Positions 27,144-34,202 of a stretch of DNA of 64,000 nt are shown here, piece by piece. A model generated the notes under the pieces. The model did not search any database, was not told the origin of the DNA, and worked only from the letters and a program-made list of their open reading frames with translations. A program made the translations under genes and the position numbers. The DNA comes from QAND01 sp003150225 (GTDB taxonomy: Bacteria > Bacillota > Clostridia > Christensenellales > QAND01), in NCBI RefSeq assembly GCF_044357945.1, contig NZ_CP076563.1, positions 1,054,001 through 1,118,000 on the forward strand, read 5' to 3'. How positions within the stretch are numbered: position 1 is the first letter of the stretch; the number at the start of each line of letters is the position of its first letter.

Positions 27144-28133
27144 ATGGCATTTACCGAAGAATTGACCTTTTCTGATCTGAAACAGGAGCCCTTGATGGCA
27201 AACCTGATCCCCTATTTTTTGTCCAAGAGAAAACAAGGGCTGGTGGAAACCGACCCCCAGGCCAAGCTCAAGGATCACATCCTTGACGCCTTCAATATGG
27301 GGGAAATCGCCGACGGATTCAACTATCTGGTGGAGCTGCAAAAGAAGGGGGTCCCCGTCCTCCAGCACTTCTATTCCCAGAAGGAATGCCAGGCCGATCC
27401 CACCCGCGAGGGGACGGGGCTGTTCTGGTTCCCCGCCAAAGCCCCCGGGCCCTTCCTGCTCCTGTGCCCCGGCGGCGGCTACGACGTGGTGGAGGCCATG
27501 GTGGAGGGCTTTCCAGTGGCCAAGGCCCTGAACCAGATGGGGATCAACGTGTTCTCCCTCAAATACCGGGTGGGAATGCCGGGAGCCGCTAAGCTTGCGG
27601 ATGAGGACCTGGCCGCCGCCATTCGGCACATCCTGGCCCATCGGGATTTTTATCATGTCACAGAGGACTACGCCCTGATGGGTTTCTCCGCCGGCGGCCA
27701 CCTGGTGTGCGGCTTTGGTACCGAGAATCGGGGATATGGGCCGGCGGGGCTGCCCAAGCCCCAAATGATCGGGGCCTGCTACGCCGTGGTGTTCCCCTCC
27801 CCTGGGGAGGATCCCCAGCAGCGGCGGGACTGGGCGCGGAAAATGACGGGGGACGGCGATGTGGAACAGGCCCTTTCCGACTACGCGCCCCTTCTCCATG
27901 TGGGACCGGATTTCCCTCCCGCCTATATCTGGCACACCCTGGAGGATGCGGTGGTCTCCCCCGATAACGCCCGCCAGTTGGCAGCCCGGCTGGAGGAATT
28001 GGGCATTCCCTACCGTCTAAACCTGGTACCCACCGGCCCCCATGGCCTGGGGCTGGGCACCGGCACCGACGCCGAGGGGTGGCTCCCGGACGCCGTCGCC
28101 TTCTGGAATTCCCTTCGGGAACCATCCCGATAA
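27144..28133 (+). CDS. Alpha/beta hydrolase (esterase-like)
   Basis: 329-residue serine hydrolase. The oxyanion segment is LLCPGGGYDVVEA, the nucleophile elbow is MGFSAGGHLV, and DAVVSPDN plus PHGLGLG supply candidate acid and His residues of the triad. Such BD-FAE/acetyl-xylan-esterase-like hydrolases often deacylate sugars. No signal peptide, so it acts inside the cell. GGAGGAGCGTATC precedes the ATG. It is divergent from the catabolic operon across a shared promoter and is followed at 28 bases by the MBL-fold gene, so it belongs to the same regulated unit. Confidence 0.83.
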   Translation: MAFTEELTFSDLKQEPLMANLIPYFLSKRKQGLVETDPQAKLKDHILDAFNMGEIADGFNYLVELQKKGVPVLQHFYSQKECQADPTREGTGLFWFPAKAPGPFLLLCPGGGYDVVEAMVEGFPVAKALNQMGINVFSLKYRVGMPGAAKLADEDLAAAIRHILAHRDFYHVTEDYALMGFSAGGHLVCGFGTENRGYGPAGLPKPQMIGACYAVVFPSPGEDPQQRRDWARKMTGDGDVEQALSDYAPLLHVGPDFPPAYIWHTLEDAVVSPDNARQLAARLEELGIPYRLNLVPTGPHGLGLGTGTDAEGWLPDAVAFWNSLREPSR

Positions 28134-28160
28134 ACCCACTTTTCATTGGAGGTAATAGCC

Positions 28161-28883
28161 ATGCAGCTAGCAAAAAACCTTTATACCGTCTGTGGATACG
28201 CCTATTCGTCCCAGGACAACGTCTACGCCATTCAAGCGCCCCACGGGGTGATCCTGGTGGACACCGGCACCGATGACCGGGAATATGACATCGTCCAGGA
28301 AAATCTCGCGTATTGGGGATTGGGCCCCGTCACCCATGTGATCCTCAGCCACGCCCACATCAACCATTGCTTCAACGCGGCCCGGTTCCAGCGGGAGGGA
28401 GCCCAGATCATCTGTGCCGAAGCGGTAGCGGACGCCATCGCCACCGCCTCGGATCGGCTCATCGACTACCATCGAACCTCTTTCAGCTACCATGTGAAGT
28501 CCTTTACGCGCTGCACCGCGGATCGGGTCATTGCCGCCACCGGCATCTATGACATCGCCGGCCAGACGTTCGATATCCGAATCACCAACGGTCATTCCAA
28601 GGGAGGGCTGGTATGCTTTAGCTCCATCGGCGGCCGGCAGGCCATGTTTACCGGGGACTTCATCCAGATCGCTCCCGAAAACACCCATGCTGTGGTAGGC
28701 TGGAACGGAGACATCGAATACGATCCTCAGGTATGCCTCACGGAACTGCAGCAGCTATCGGTGGAAGAGCCGGATATGATCCTCCCCGGCCATGGCCAGC
28801 AATGCCTTCGTGACGCTTGGCAGATGCCCAAAAACGCCTATGTTCGGGCCCTCCGCGCCACCCACCGATCCCTAAATCCGTAA
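28161..28883 (+). CDS. Metallo-beta-lactamase-fold hydrolase with altered metal motif
   Basis: 240-residue MBL-fold protein, start ATG at 28161 after TTGGAGG. The canonical HxHxDH is changed: SHAHINHCFNA has Asn where the metal-2 Asp should be. Other ligands remain (NGHSKGG, TGDFIQ, PGHGQ). Loss of the Asp would weaken or remove the second metal site, so it could be a mono-metal hydrolase, an isomerase or a lactonase. Second gene of the plus-strand unit, followed by a bidirectional terminator. Confidence 0.83.
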   Translation: MQLAKNLYTVCGYAYSSQDNVYAIQAPHGVILVDTGTDDREYDIVQENLAYWGLGPVTHVILSHAHINHCFNAARFQREGAQIICAEAVADAIATASDRLIDYHRTSFSYHVKSFTRCTADRVIAATGIYDIAGQTFDIRITNGHSKGGLVCFSSIGGRQAMFTGDFIQIAPENTHAVVGWNGDIEYDPQVCLTELQQLSVEEPDMILPGHGQQCLRDAWQMPKNAYVRALRATHRSLNP

Positions 28884-28959
28884 GAAATCTCACCTTGTAA
28901 AAAGTCGATTATTGTTCTTCTATATTACTCAAAACAACTCGCCAGATCTTATTATCATC

Positions 28960-29001
28960 AAAAGAGGCGCCACAATCCGTTTGGAGCGCAGCGCCTCTTT
29001 T
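28960..29001. terminator. Bidirectional terminator
   Basis: AAAAGAGGCGC pairs perfectly with GCGCCTCTTTT around a 20-base loop, between the MBL gene and the convergent lipoprotein gene. Confidence 0.85.
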
Positions 29002-29032
29002 TTACTGATTCTATTTCCATTTACAAAGAACT

Positions 29033-29407
29033 TTATTTCTTCTCAAAGATCACCTTATCTCCGTCCATCTCAAGCGTGATCTTCCCGTTTTTGTACTCAG
29101 CCTGTGCGGATTCCCCTTCAAAGGTAAGGGTCACAGTAGAGCCATCCTGTTTCCATTCGCCATCTCCCATTGATTCGCCCATCATGGACATGCTGGCTTT
29201 CCCATCCTCTTTCAGCTCCAGAGAAAAGTCCAGTTTCATGCCAAGCATAGCTTCATATTCGGCAATGTTGATCATTTCTCCATCCGCTTCCATTTGAGTT
29301 GCCTTGTAGGAACCCGCGACGCTGGCGCTGCTTCCACCGCCGCCACAAGCGGCCAGCGACATAGCCAGCATTATCACCGATAGAACAATTGCGACTCTCT
29401 TTTTCAT
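29033..29407 (-). CDS. Small lipoprotein with lipocalin-like beta domain
   Basis: 124-residue lipoprotein: signal peptide with lipobox ending SLAAC21, a short Gly/Ser linker, then a compact strand-rich domain (GSYKATQME, GDGEWKQDGSTVTLTFEG, KITLEMDGDKVIFEKK) that resembles lipocalin-like domains common in Clostridia lipoproteins. Function unknown. ATG at 29407, after GGAGTTTGGAAGG. Last gene of a minus-strand series of surface proteins; a 25-bp inverted repeat lies upstream. Confidence 0.8.
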   Translation of the reverse strand: MKKRVAIVLSVIMLAMSLAACGGGGSSASVAGSYKATQMEADGEMINIAEYEAMLGMKLDFSLELKEDGKASMSMMGESMGDGEWKQDGSTVTLTFEGESAQAEYKNGKITLEMDGDKVIFEKK

Positions 29408-29431
29408 ACCTTCCAAACTCCTCTTTTTTAT

Positions 29432-29456
29432 TTATTTGACTATAAAAGTCAAATAA
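29432..29456. repeat. Inverted repeat upstream of lipoprotein gene
   Basis: Nine-base arms TTATTTGAC and GTCAAATAA around a seven-base AT spacer, 25 bases before the lipoprotein start codon. Could be an operator or a transcript hairpin; no regulator is assigned. Confidence 0.5.
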
Positions 29457-29528
29457 GTCCTGGTGCGGTTTTCTCTCTATTGCAACATATAATAAATCGT
29501 TAACAGGCTTGTTTTCTATGAGCTTTCC

Positions 29529-31478
29529 TTACTCCGCATGATTTCTCTTATAGGCAGATACCATCAGGAATACGAATATCCCCAAGCTGGATGCAAACAG
29601 CAGCGTTCGCCAAATCTCCGTGTTTGCACTATCACCAGTGTTTGGAATGCTGGAAGCATTGGAATTGTAGCTATTGGTAAAGCTCATCGTTTCCTGGGGC
29701 TCCTCCTCATACTGCGGTTCACCATCCACTACATTGAAAAACATCCAAGTGCCCATATTGTCATTTGGCATTGCATACCAAACTTGATCGGAATAAGTCC
29801 ACCCATCAGCAGAGTCGTTTTTCTCTCGAACAAAGAATCCCTCGCTCAAAAGGCCATGCTCGTACAGATCCGATTCTTTGAGCGTCAGCTCCAAAGTTCC
29901 TTCAAAGTTGCCTTTGCCGTTGGTTTCAATGGTATTTGCAGTCAGTTTGACCTTGTCCTCAGCCCCCGAAACTCCAAAACCATACACCTCAAATTCAAAT
30001 GTCTGCTGGCCAGGGACTTTCTTGCCAGTCTGCTCTACTATTTTTGTGAAAGGAATTTCTAGAATAACTTCGGCATCTTCGCCAAAGGCCTCCAGTTCAT
30101 TTACAAATGTCAATGGAGCATATGGAATTCCGTTCGGCATTTGCTCTGTATAAAGAGTTACCTCTCCATTTTGAACGTACAAACTGTATCTTTGATCTGA
30201 CTTTGCATAGCCGTATGGGGCATTGCTCTCCATTAGTGTATAAAATCCATCTGTTACGTTGGATAGAGTCGCCACACCGTTTTCATCGGAAACCGCTGTA
30301 TACTTTACCTCCATGCCATCACCGGCATCGGTTGTTGTGGAGCGCGCGCTCAGAGTGAAAGTTGCTCCCTCAAGCGGTTGGTTGTATCCATCCACTTTAT
30401 TGACAAGAATGGTTGCAGGTACCATTGTTTTCAAATGTACATAGGCATAGTCAGCAAGATCGACCTCATTCCAATTCAAAGCGATAGCATCTTGGGCCGT
30501 ATCACCACCTGAAGCCGATACAATTAAACCGTTTTGGATAACAGGAGTTGGCTGAAATGCGGCGGTATCAGTTGCGCTTGTAATATCCACCACTTCAACC
30601 CAAAAATCACCGGAACAACCCGCAGGATAGGGGCTCTTTAAAGACAGCACGGCATTCCCCTTAACCGTTAAGTCTCCAGCACTCCAAATTGCGGCATCCG
30701 CTGTAGACGTGCCTATGACTGTACCACCGTCGATGATCATTTCGCCTCTGGCAAAGAGGGCAGGATAAAAGCTGATGGCCTCAACGTAAGAGTCGCTAAT
30801 ACAAATGCTTCCGCTGGTTCCATTTTCATCAATAAAAGCGGCATTACAATTATCTTCTGTTGCGGACAGATTAACTGTGCTATGATTTTTTATTGTAAGC
30901 GCCGCCGCATCTATACCGGCGTACAGACCTTTGGAACGAACGACAGCACCGCTGATTAAGACAGTTCCATCACTGGAAAGTCCGATACCCCTGGCGGCGT
31001 TAATGGTAACAGCCGTATCTTGAATTGTCAGATCCCCTACAGCGGAAATGCCATCATAGGTTTCGCCGCCTACAGCTATTTCAAGGTTTCCACTGCCTTT
31101 GAACTCCACCGCTCCTGCCGATAGAATCCCGCCGTCATCGGTAATCGTGATTTTATTGCTTCCCGCTAGATTGATCACCAATTTAGAGCTCATCTCATTT
31201 CGGATTCCATAGCCAGATGGATGAGGCGCCAAAATGGTCGCATTGGTCAATGTCAAGCTATTTGTCCCTGGATCATAGGTTGCCACTCCCTCTCCGCAGG
31301 AGATGGTAAGGTTTTCGCTTGTAAACTGTTCCCCGTTTACCCATAGATCATAGCTGATCGGTGCTGCTAGCGCTGCGTTGGGCAGCAGCACCAACAACAG
31401 CATAACGCTACACAGAAATACGCTTAGCAAGTTCTTCGTTTTCTTCGTAGAACTCCTGCTGGAAAATCCACCTTTCAT
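29529..31478 (-). CDS. Sortase-anchored SpaA/Cna-B type surface protein
   Basis: 649-residue cell-wall protein. Signal peptide 1-39 (NAALA cleavage). The N-terminal half (about 40-330) has repeated NLTI/DLTI/ALTI-type strands resembling a right-handed beta helix, as in adhesins. A SpaA/Cna-B module follows (about 355-450: ATILVNKVDGYNQPLEGATF), with ATFTL and TLMES motifs typical of isopeptide-forming domains. A second immunoglobulin-like domain spans about 455-605. The sorting signal is SSIPNTG (609-615) followed by a hydrophobic helix and basic tail. IPNTG is closer to class B than to LPXTG sorting motifs. AT-richer than the surrounding genome. Confidence 0.88.
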   Translation of the reverse strand: MKGGFSSRSSTKKTKNLLSVFLCSVMLLLVLLPNAALAAPISYDLWVNGEQFTSENLTISCGEGVATYDPGTNSLTLTNATILAPHPSGYGIRNEMSSKLVINLAGSNKITITDDGGILSAGAVEFKGSGNLEIAVGGETYDGISAVGDLTIQDTAVTINAARGIGLSSDGTVLISGAVVRSKGLYAGIDAAALTIKNHSTVNLSATEDNCNAAFIDENGTSGSICISDSYVEAISFYPALFARGEMIIDGGTVIGTSTADAAIWSAGDLTVKGNAVLSLKSPYPAGCSGDFWVEVVDITSATDTAAFQPTPVIQNGLIVSASGGDTAQDAIALNWNEVDLADYAYVHLKTMVPATILVNKVDGYNQPLEGATFTLSARSTTTDAGDGMEVKYTAVSDENGVATLSNVTDGFYTLMESNAPYGYAKSDQRYSLYVQNGEVTLYTEQMPNGIPYAPLTFVNELEAFGEDAEVILEIPFTKIVEQTGKKVPGQQTFEFEVYGFGVSGAEDKVKLTANTIETNGKGNFEGTLELTLKESDLYEHGLLSEGFFVREKNDSADGWTYSDQVWYAMPNDNMGTWMFFNVVDGEPQYEEEPQETMSFTNSYNSNASSIPNTGDSANTEIWRTLLFASSLGIFVFLMVSAYKRNHAE

Positions 31479-31530
31479 TCTCTAAACTCCTTTTGTCTCT
31501 TTGCCATTCAAGATAACTGGGATATGGAGC

Positions 31531-32007
31531 TTATTTCGATATTCCTTCAATAATGGTTTGAATCTTATGATCATTGAATTTTTTATCTAGAGCAGCATCG
31601 GCATTTCCCTCAGATACGAAATGAATGCACAAATAATTTTGATCGTCGATTTTCGTATAAACAAGGATCCCCATTCCTGCGTTATACATGTAGCCATCCA
31701 TTCCAGCAATGCTGAGTTCTTTATAGGTATCTTGATAGAAATCTTTGCAGAAGGCCTGATTATCCTCGAAAGTCGTTCCCAAGATCTCCATATCATAAAT
31801 GCTGATATCCATCGAGAAGCTTTGATTGGCGTCCGTAACCACCAGATTATCCTTCGCCTCATTAACTGTGAACTCTATGGGGACCTTTACGGTAAAGGTA
31901 CCTAAAGAATAATCCTTTGTTTCAATACTCTTGGAACCACACCCTACAAGAACCGACAAAGCCCCTAAACACATCGCCAAAAAAACAACCGTTACCCTTT
32001 TTCTCAT
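31531..32007 (-). CDS. Lipoprotein of unknown function
   Basis: 158-residue lipoprotein: signal peptide with lipobox VLVGC23, then a domain of alternating strands (DYSLGTFTVKVPIEFTV, SMDISIYDMEILG, YLCIHFVSEGN) resembling DUF-type surface domains in Clostridia. No enzymatic motif. It starts 17 bases after the preceding helical protein gene and is followed by the SpaA-type gene at 52 bases, so it is probably cotranscribed with it. Confidence 0.75.
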   Translation of the reverse strand: MRKRVTVVFLAMCLGALSVLVGCGSKSIETKDYSLGTFTVKVPIEFTVNEAKDNLVVTDANQSFSMDISIYDMEILGTTFEDNQAFCKDFYQDTYKELSIAGMDGYMYNAGMGILVYTKIDDQNYLCIHFVSEGNADAALDKKFNDHKIQTIIEGISK

Positions 32008-32024
32008 TTTTTGTCTCCTCCAAA

Positions 32025-32504
32025 TTACTTTTTATTCTTCTTGAACATTCCGCCAAGAAATCTTCCCACAATACCAGCATCCTCTATTGCATTCCTTGTT
32101 CTCGTATAGTCGTCCATAACCCCCGCTTCTATCATCTGCTTACGCCGGTTCGCAATCAACTCACTCTCCATATCTATCCGTGCCGAGTCCAACGCACTCT
32201 CCAGAGCATGTTTTGCAAACTCATTTTTCATCCCGGACATAATCTCTGCAGACCGTTGCTTCTCCTCTGCCGTCATTCCCCTTGGTTTTTGAGTACATTT
32301 GGTTGTAATTGACATGAATTCATCAGAAAGCCCCGTTGAGGCGAACTTTTCCTCAAATTCCGTCGCGTTGGCAGATTCTTCTCCCAACGTCGTGATTCTT
32401 TTGATAACGCTTTCAACTTCCTCCTGTATGTTTGCAGGAACTGTGAAGTATTCATCGAGAAAACCAATCCGAGCGTCCACACATCTTTTAACGTCCTCAA
32501 TCAT
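32025..32504 (-). CDS. Alpha-helical hypothetical protein
   Basis: 159 residues, start at the ATG 32502-32504 following AGGGAGGAATGGAAGG; an ATG 24 bases upstream lacks a site. Mostly charged helices, no signal peptide, with a basic C-terminal tail (FLGGMFKKNKK). No family recognised. First gene of the minus-strand surface operon and divergent from the solute-binding protein gene, so it may be a cytoplasmic accessory protein. Confidence 0.65.
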   Translation of the reverse strand: MIEDVKRCVDARIGFLDEYFTVPANIQEEVESVIKRITTLGEESANATEFEEKFASTGLSDEFMSITTKCTQKPRGMTAEEKQRSAEIMSGMKNEFAKHALESALDSARIDMESELIANRRKQMIEAGVMDDYTRTRNAIEDAGIVGRFLGGMFKKNKK

Positions 32505-32561
32505 CCTTCCATTCCTCCCTTTACGCAAAACCTTCTATACGATGATTCTTTGAGGTTTTTA

Positions 32562-32580
32562 TTATTGATTAAATCAATAA
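32562..32580. promoter_or_regulatory. 19-bp perfect palindrome, operator candidate
   Basis: TTATTGATT-A-AATCAATAA, 58 bases upstream of the helical protein start on the minus strand. Size and symmetry fit a dimeric HTH protein site. It shares ATTGATT with the repeat arms at 27036-27081. Confidence 0.6.
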
Positions 32581-32747
32581 ATCAAGATATACTAAGATGC
32601 TTTAAAAAAACAAATATATTTCCCCTTGTTTCCCTGAACTGCAAGGTTAATTTTATAGACCCTCTCCTGTTTTGTCCCCGTCAGAATTCCCAAATTGAGG
32701 GGATTGTAGATCTTTCAATCCGTTATTTTAGAAATTAGTGCAATAAA

Positions 32748-32771
32748 TTGACGGGAAATTTGATGGGAAAT
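32748..32771 (+). repeat. Tandem 12-base direct repeat upstream of the sensor operon
   Basis: TTGACGGGAAAT immediately followed by TTGATGGGAAAT (one mismatch), 36 bases before the start codon of the solute-binding protein. Iterated sites of this kind commonly bind regulators in tandem. Confidence 0.65.
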
Positions 32772-32806
32772 CGTCAAAGATATATACATTGAGGAGGAAT
32801 GTATCT

Positions 32807-34180
32807 GTGAAAAAAGCACTTTCACTTTTTGCAGTCATTGCGCTTCTGCTTTTCAGCTTTGTTGGATGCAGCAGAAATCAGACTCAGAATCGTGATAACC
32901 TCATTACACTGTCCATCTGGCACGTATACGGAGGTCAAGTAGACTCTCCTCTAAACGATGTCATCGATGAGTTCAACCAAACGGTGGGAAAAGATCAGGG
33001 GATTCAAGTAGAGGTAACCATGGTCTCCAACACCAACAATATCCACAAGGATGTGATTGCTTCGGCCAGCGGTGATCCCGGCGCAGCCACCCTGCCGGAT
33101 CTATTCGTCTCCTATCCTAAAACCGTGCTTTCCATGCCTGATGATTCGGTATTGGTGGATTTTCAGGATTACTTCTCAGAAGAGGAGCTAGCGGCATTTA
33201 TTCCGCAGTTTTTAAAGGAAGGCAAAATTCATGATCGACAGTTAATCCTACCCCTTGCAAAATCCACAGAAATCCTTTATGTAAATAAAACGATATTTGA
33301 TCGCTTCGCAGCGGAAACAGGAGCAAAACTTGAAGACCTCTCCACCTGGGAGGGGCTGTATCAAATGGCCTGCGAATATGCCATATGGTCTGATGCAAAG
33401 ACTCCTGAAGTAGCCAATGACCCCAAGCACTTTTTTGTACATGATTATCATTTTAATTACTTTCAGGTAGGCGCAGAGTCCCTGGGATATGACTTTTTTG
33501 AGGGCGATACCGTCTCTTTTTCGCCAGCATTTGATAAGATATGGGAGCCCTATGCCAAGGCAGCGCTAAGCGGCGGCCTATGGCTTCAAAGCGGATACGC
33601 AACCGAGCCGCTCCGCACTGGAGACGCGGTGGCATCCGTCGCATCCTCGGCCAGCATTCTTTATTATTCCGACGTTGTCACATACCCAGATAACACCTCC
33701 GAAGAGGTGGAAATCATTAGTCTGCCCTGCCCAGTATTTGCGGAAGGCAATCGCCTCGTTATGCAACGAGGTGCTGGCATTTGTCTGGTTAAATCCACCA
33801 AAGAACGTGAACAGGCTGCAATTACCTTTTTAAAGTGGCTGACAGAACCGGAGCGCAATACCCAATTCGTTACACAGGTAGGCTATATGCCGGTTACAAA
33901 GGAAGCTTTCGAGAAATATCTTCCGGGTGCGATCGAAGGTTTACATGATCCCAAATATATTTCCTTATACAAGGCCTTTTTGAAAACATATGAGGACTAT
34001 ACCTTCTACAATGCTCCTTTGCTGGACACCTACCTTTCCCTCGAAACAATATTTGAACAAAATATCCGCCTATGTTTACTGGATGCTAGAAAGGAATACA
34101 TCGAGCAGGGTGCAAATCCCGAAACCATGACTGCGTTTTCAGAAAAGGCGTTAAGGGATTTCTGCTCCTTCTTCCAATAA
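32807..34180 (+). CDS. Extracellular solute-binding lipoprotein without transporter genes
   Basis: 457-residue family-1-type substrate-binding lipoprotein. Start GTG at 32807, after GAGGAGG. Lipobox FVGC21. The mature part begins ITLSIWHVYGGQ, a hallmark of ABC sugar-binding proteins, followed by a two-lobed binding-protein layout ending with WLTEPERN and PVTKEAF segments. No permease or ATPase gene is in the window. It is followed at 22 bases by a receptor-type regulator, so it may present a ligand to that receptor as an external co-sensor instead of feeding a transporter. Confidence 0.88.
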   Translation: MKKALSLFAVIALLLFSFVGCSRNQTQNRDNLITLSIWHVYGGQVDSPLNDVIDEFNQTVGKDQGIQVEVTMVSNTNNIHKDVIASASGDPGAATLPDLFVSYPKTVLSMPDDSVLVDFQDYFSEEELAAFIPQFLKEGKIHDRQLILPLAKSTEILYVNKTIFDRFAAETGAKLEDLSTWEGLYQMACEYAIWSDAKTPEVANDPKHFFVHDYHFNYFQVGAESLGYDFFEGDTVSFSPAFDKIWEPYAKAALSGGLWLQSGYATEPLRTGDAVASVASSASILYYSDVVTYPDNTSEEVEIISLPCPVFAEGNRLVMQRGAGICLVKSTKEREQAAITFLKWLTEPERNTQFVTQVGYMPVTKEAFEKYLPGAIEGLHDPKYISLYKAFLKTYEDYTFYNAPLLDTYLSLETIFEQNIRLCLLDARKEYIEQGANPETMTAFSEKALRDFCSFFQ

Positions 34181-34202
34181 GGCAAAGCGGGGAGGAAATG
34201 AG

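Larger units (their letters stand above)
32505..32806. other. AT-rich divergent control region
   Basis: About 300 bases, very AT-rich, between the surface-protein operon and the sensor operon. It holds a 19-bp perfect palindrome near its left end and a tandem 12-base direct repeat near its right end, but I could not fix a -35/-10 pair for either side. Confidence 0.6.

Noticed and set aside
32807..34180. Solute-binding protein of a complete ABC transporter in this window
   Set aside because: No permease or ATPase gene follows or lies nearby; the next genes are regulators.
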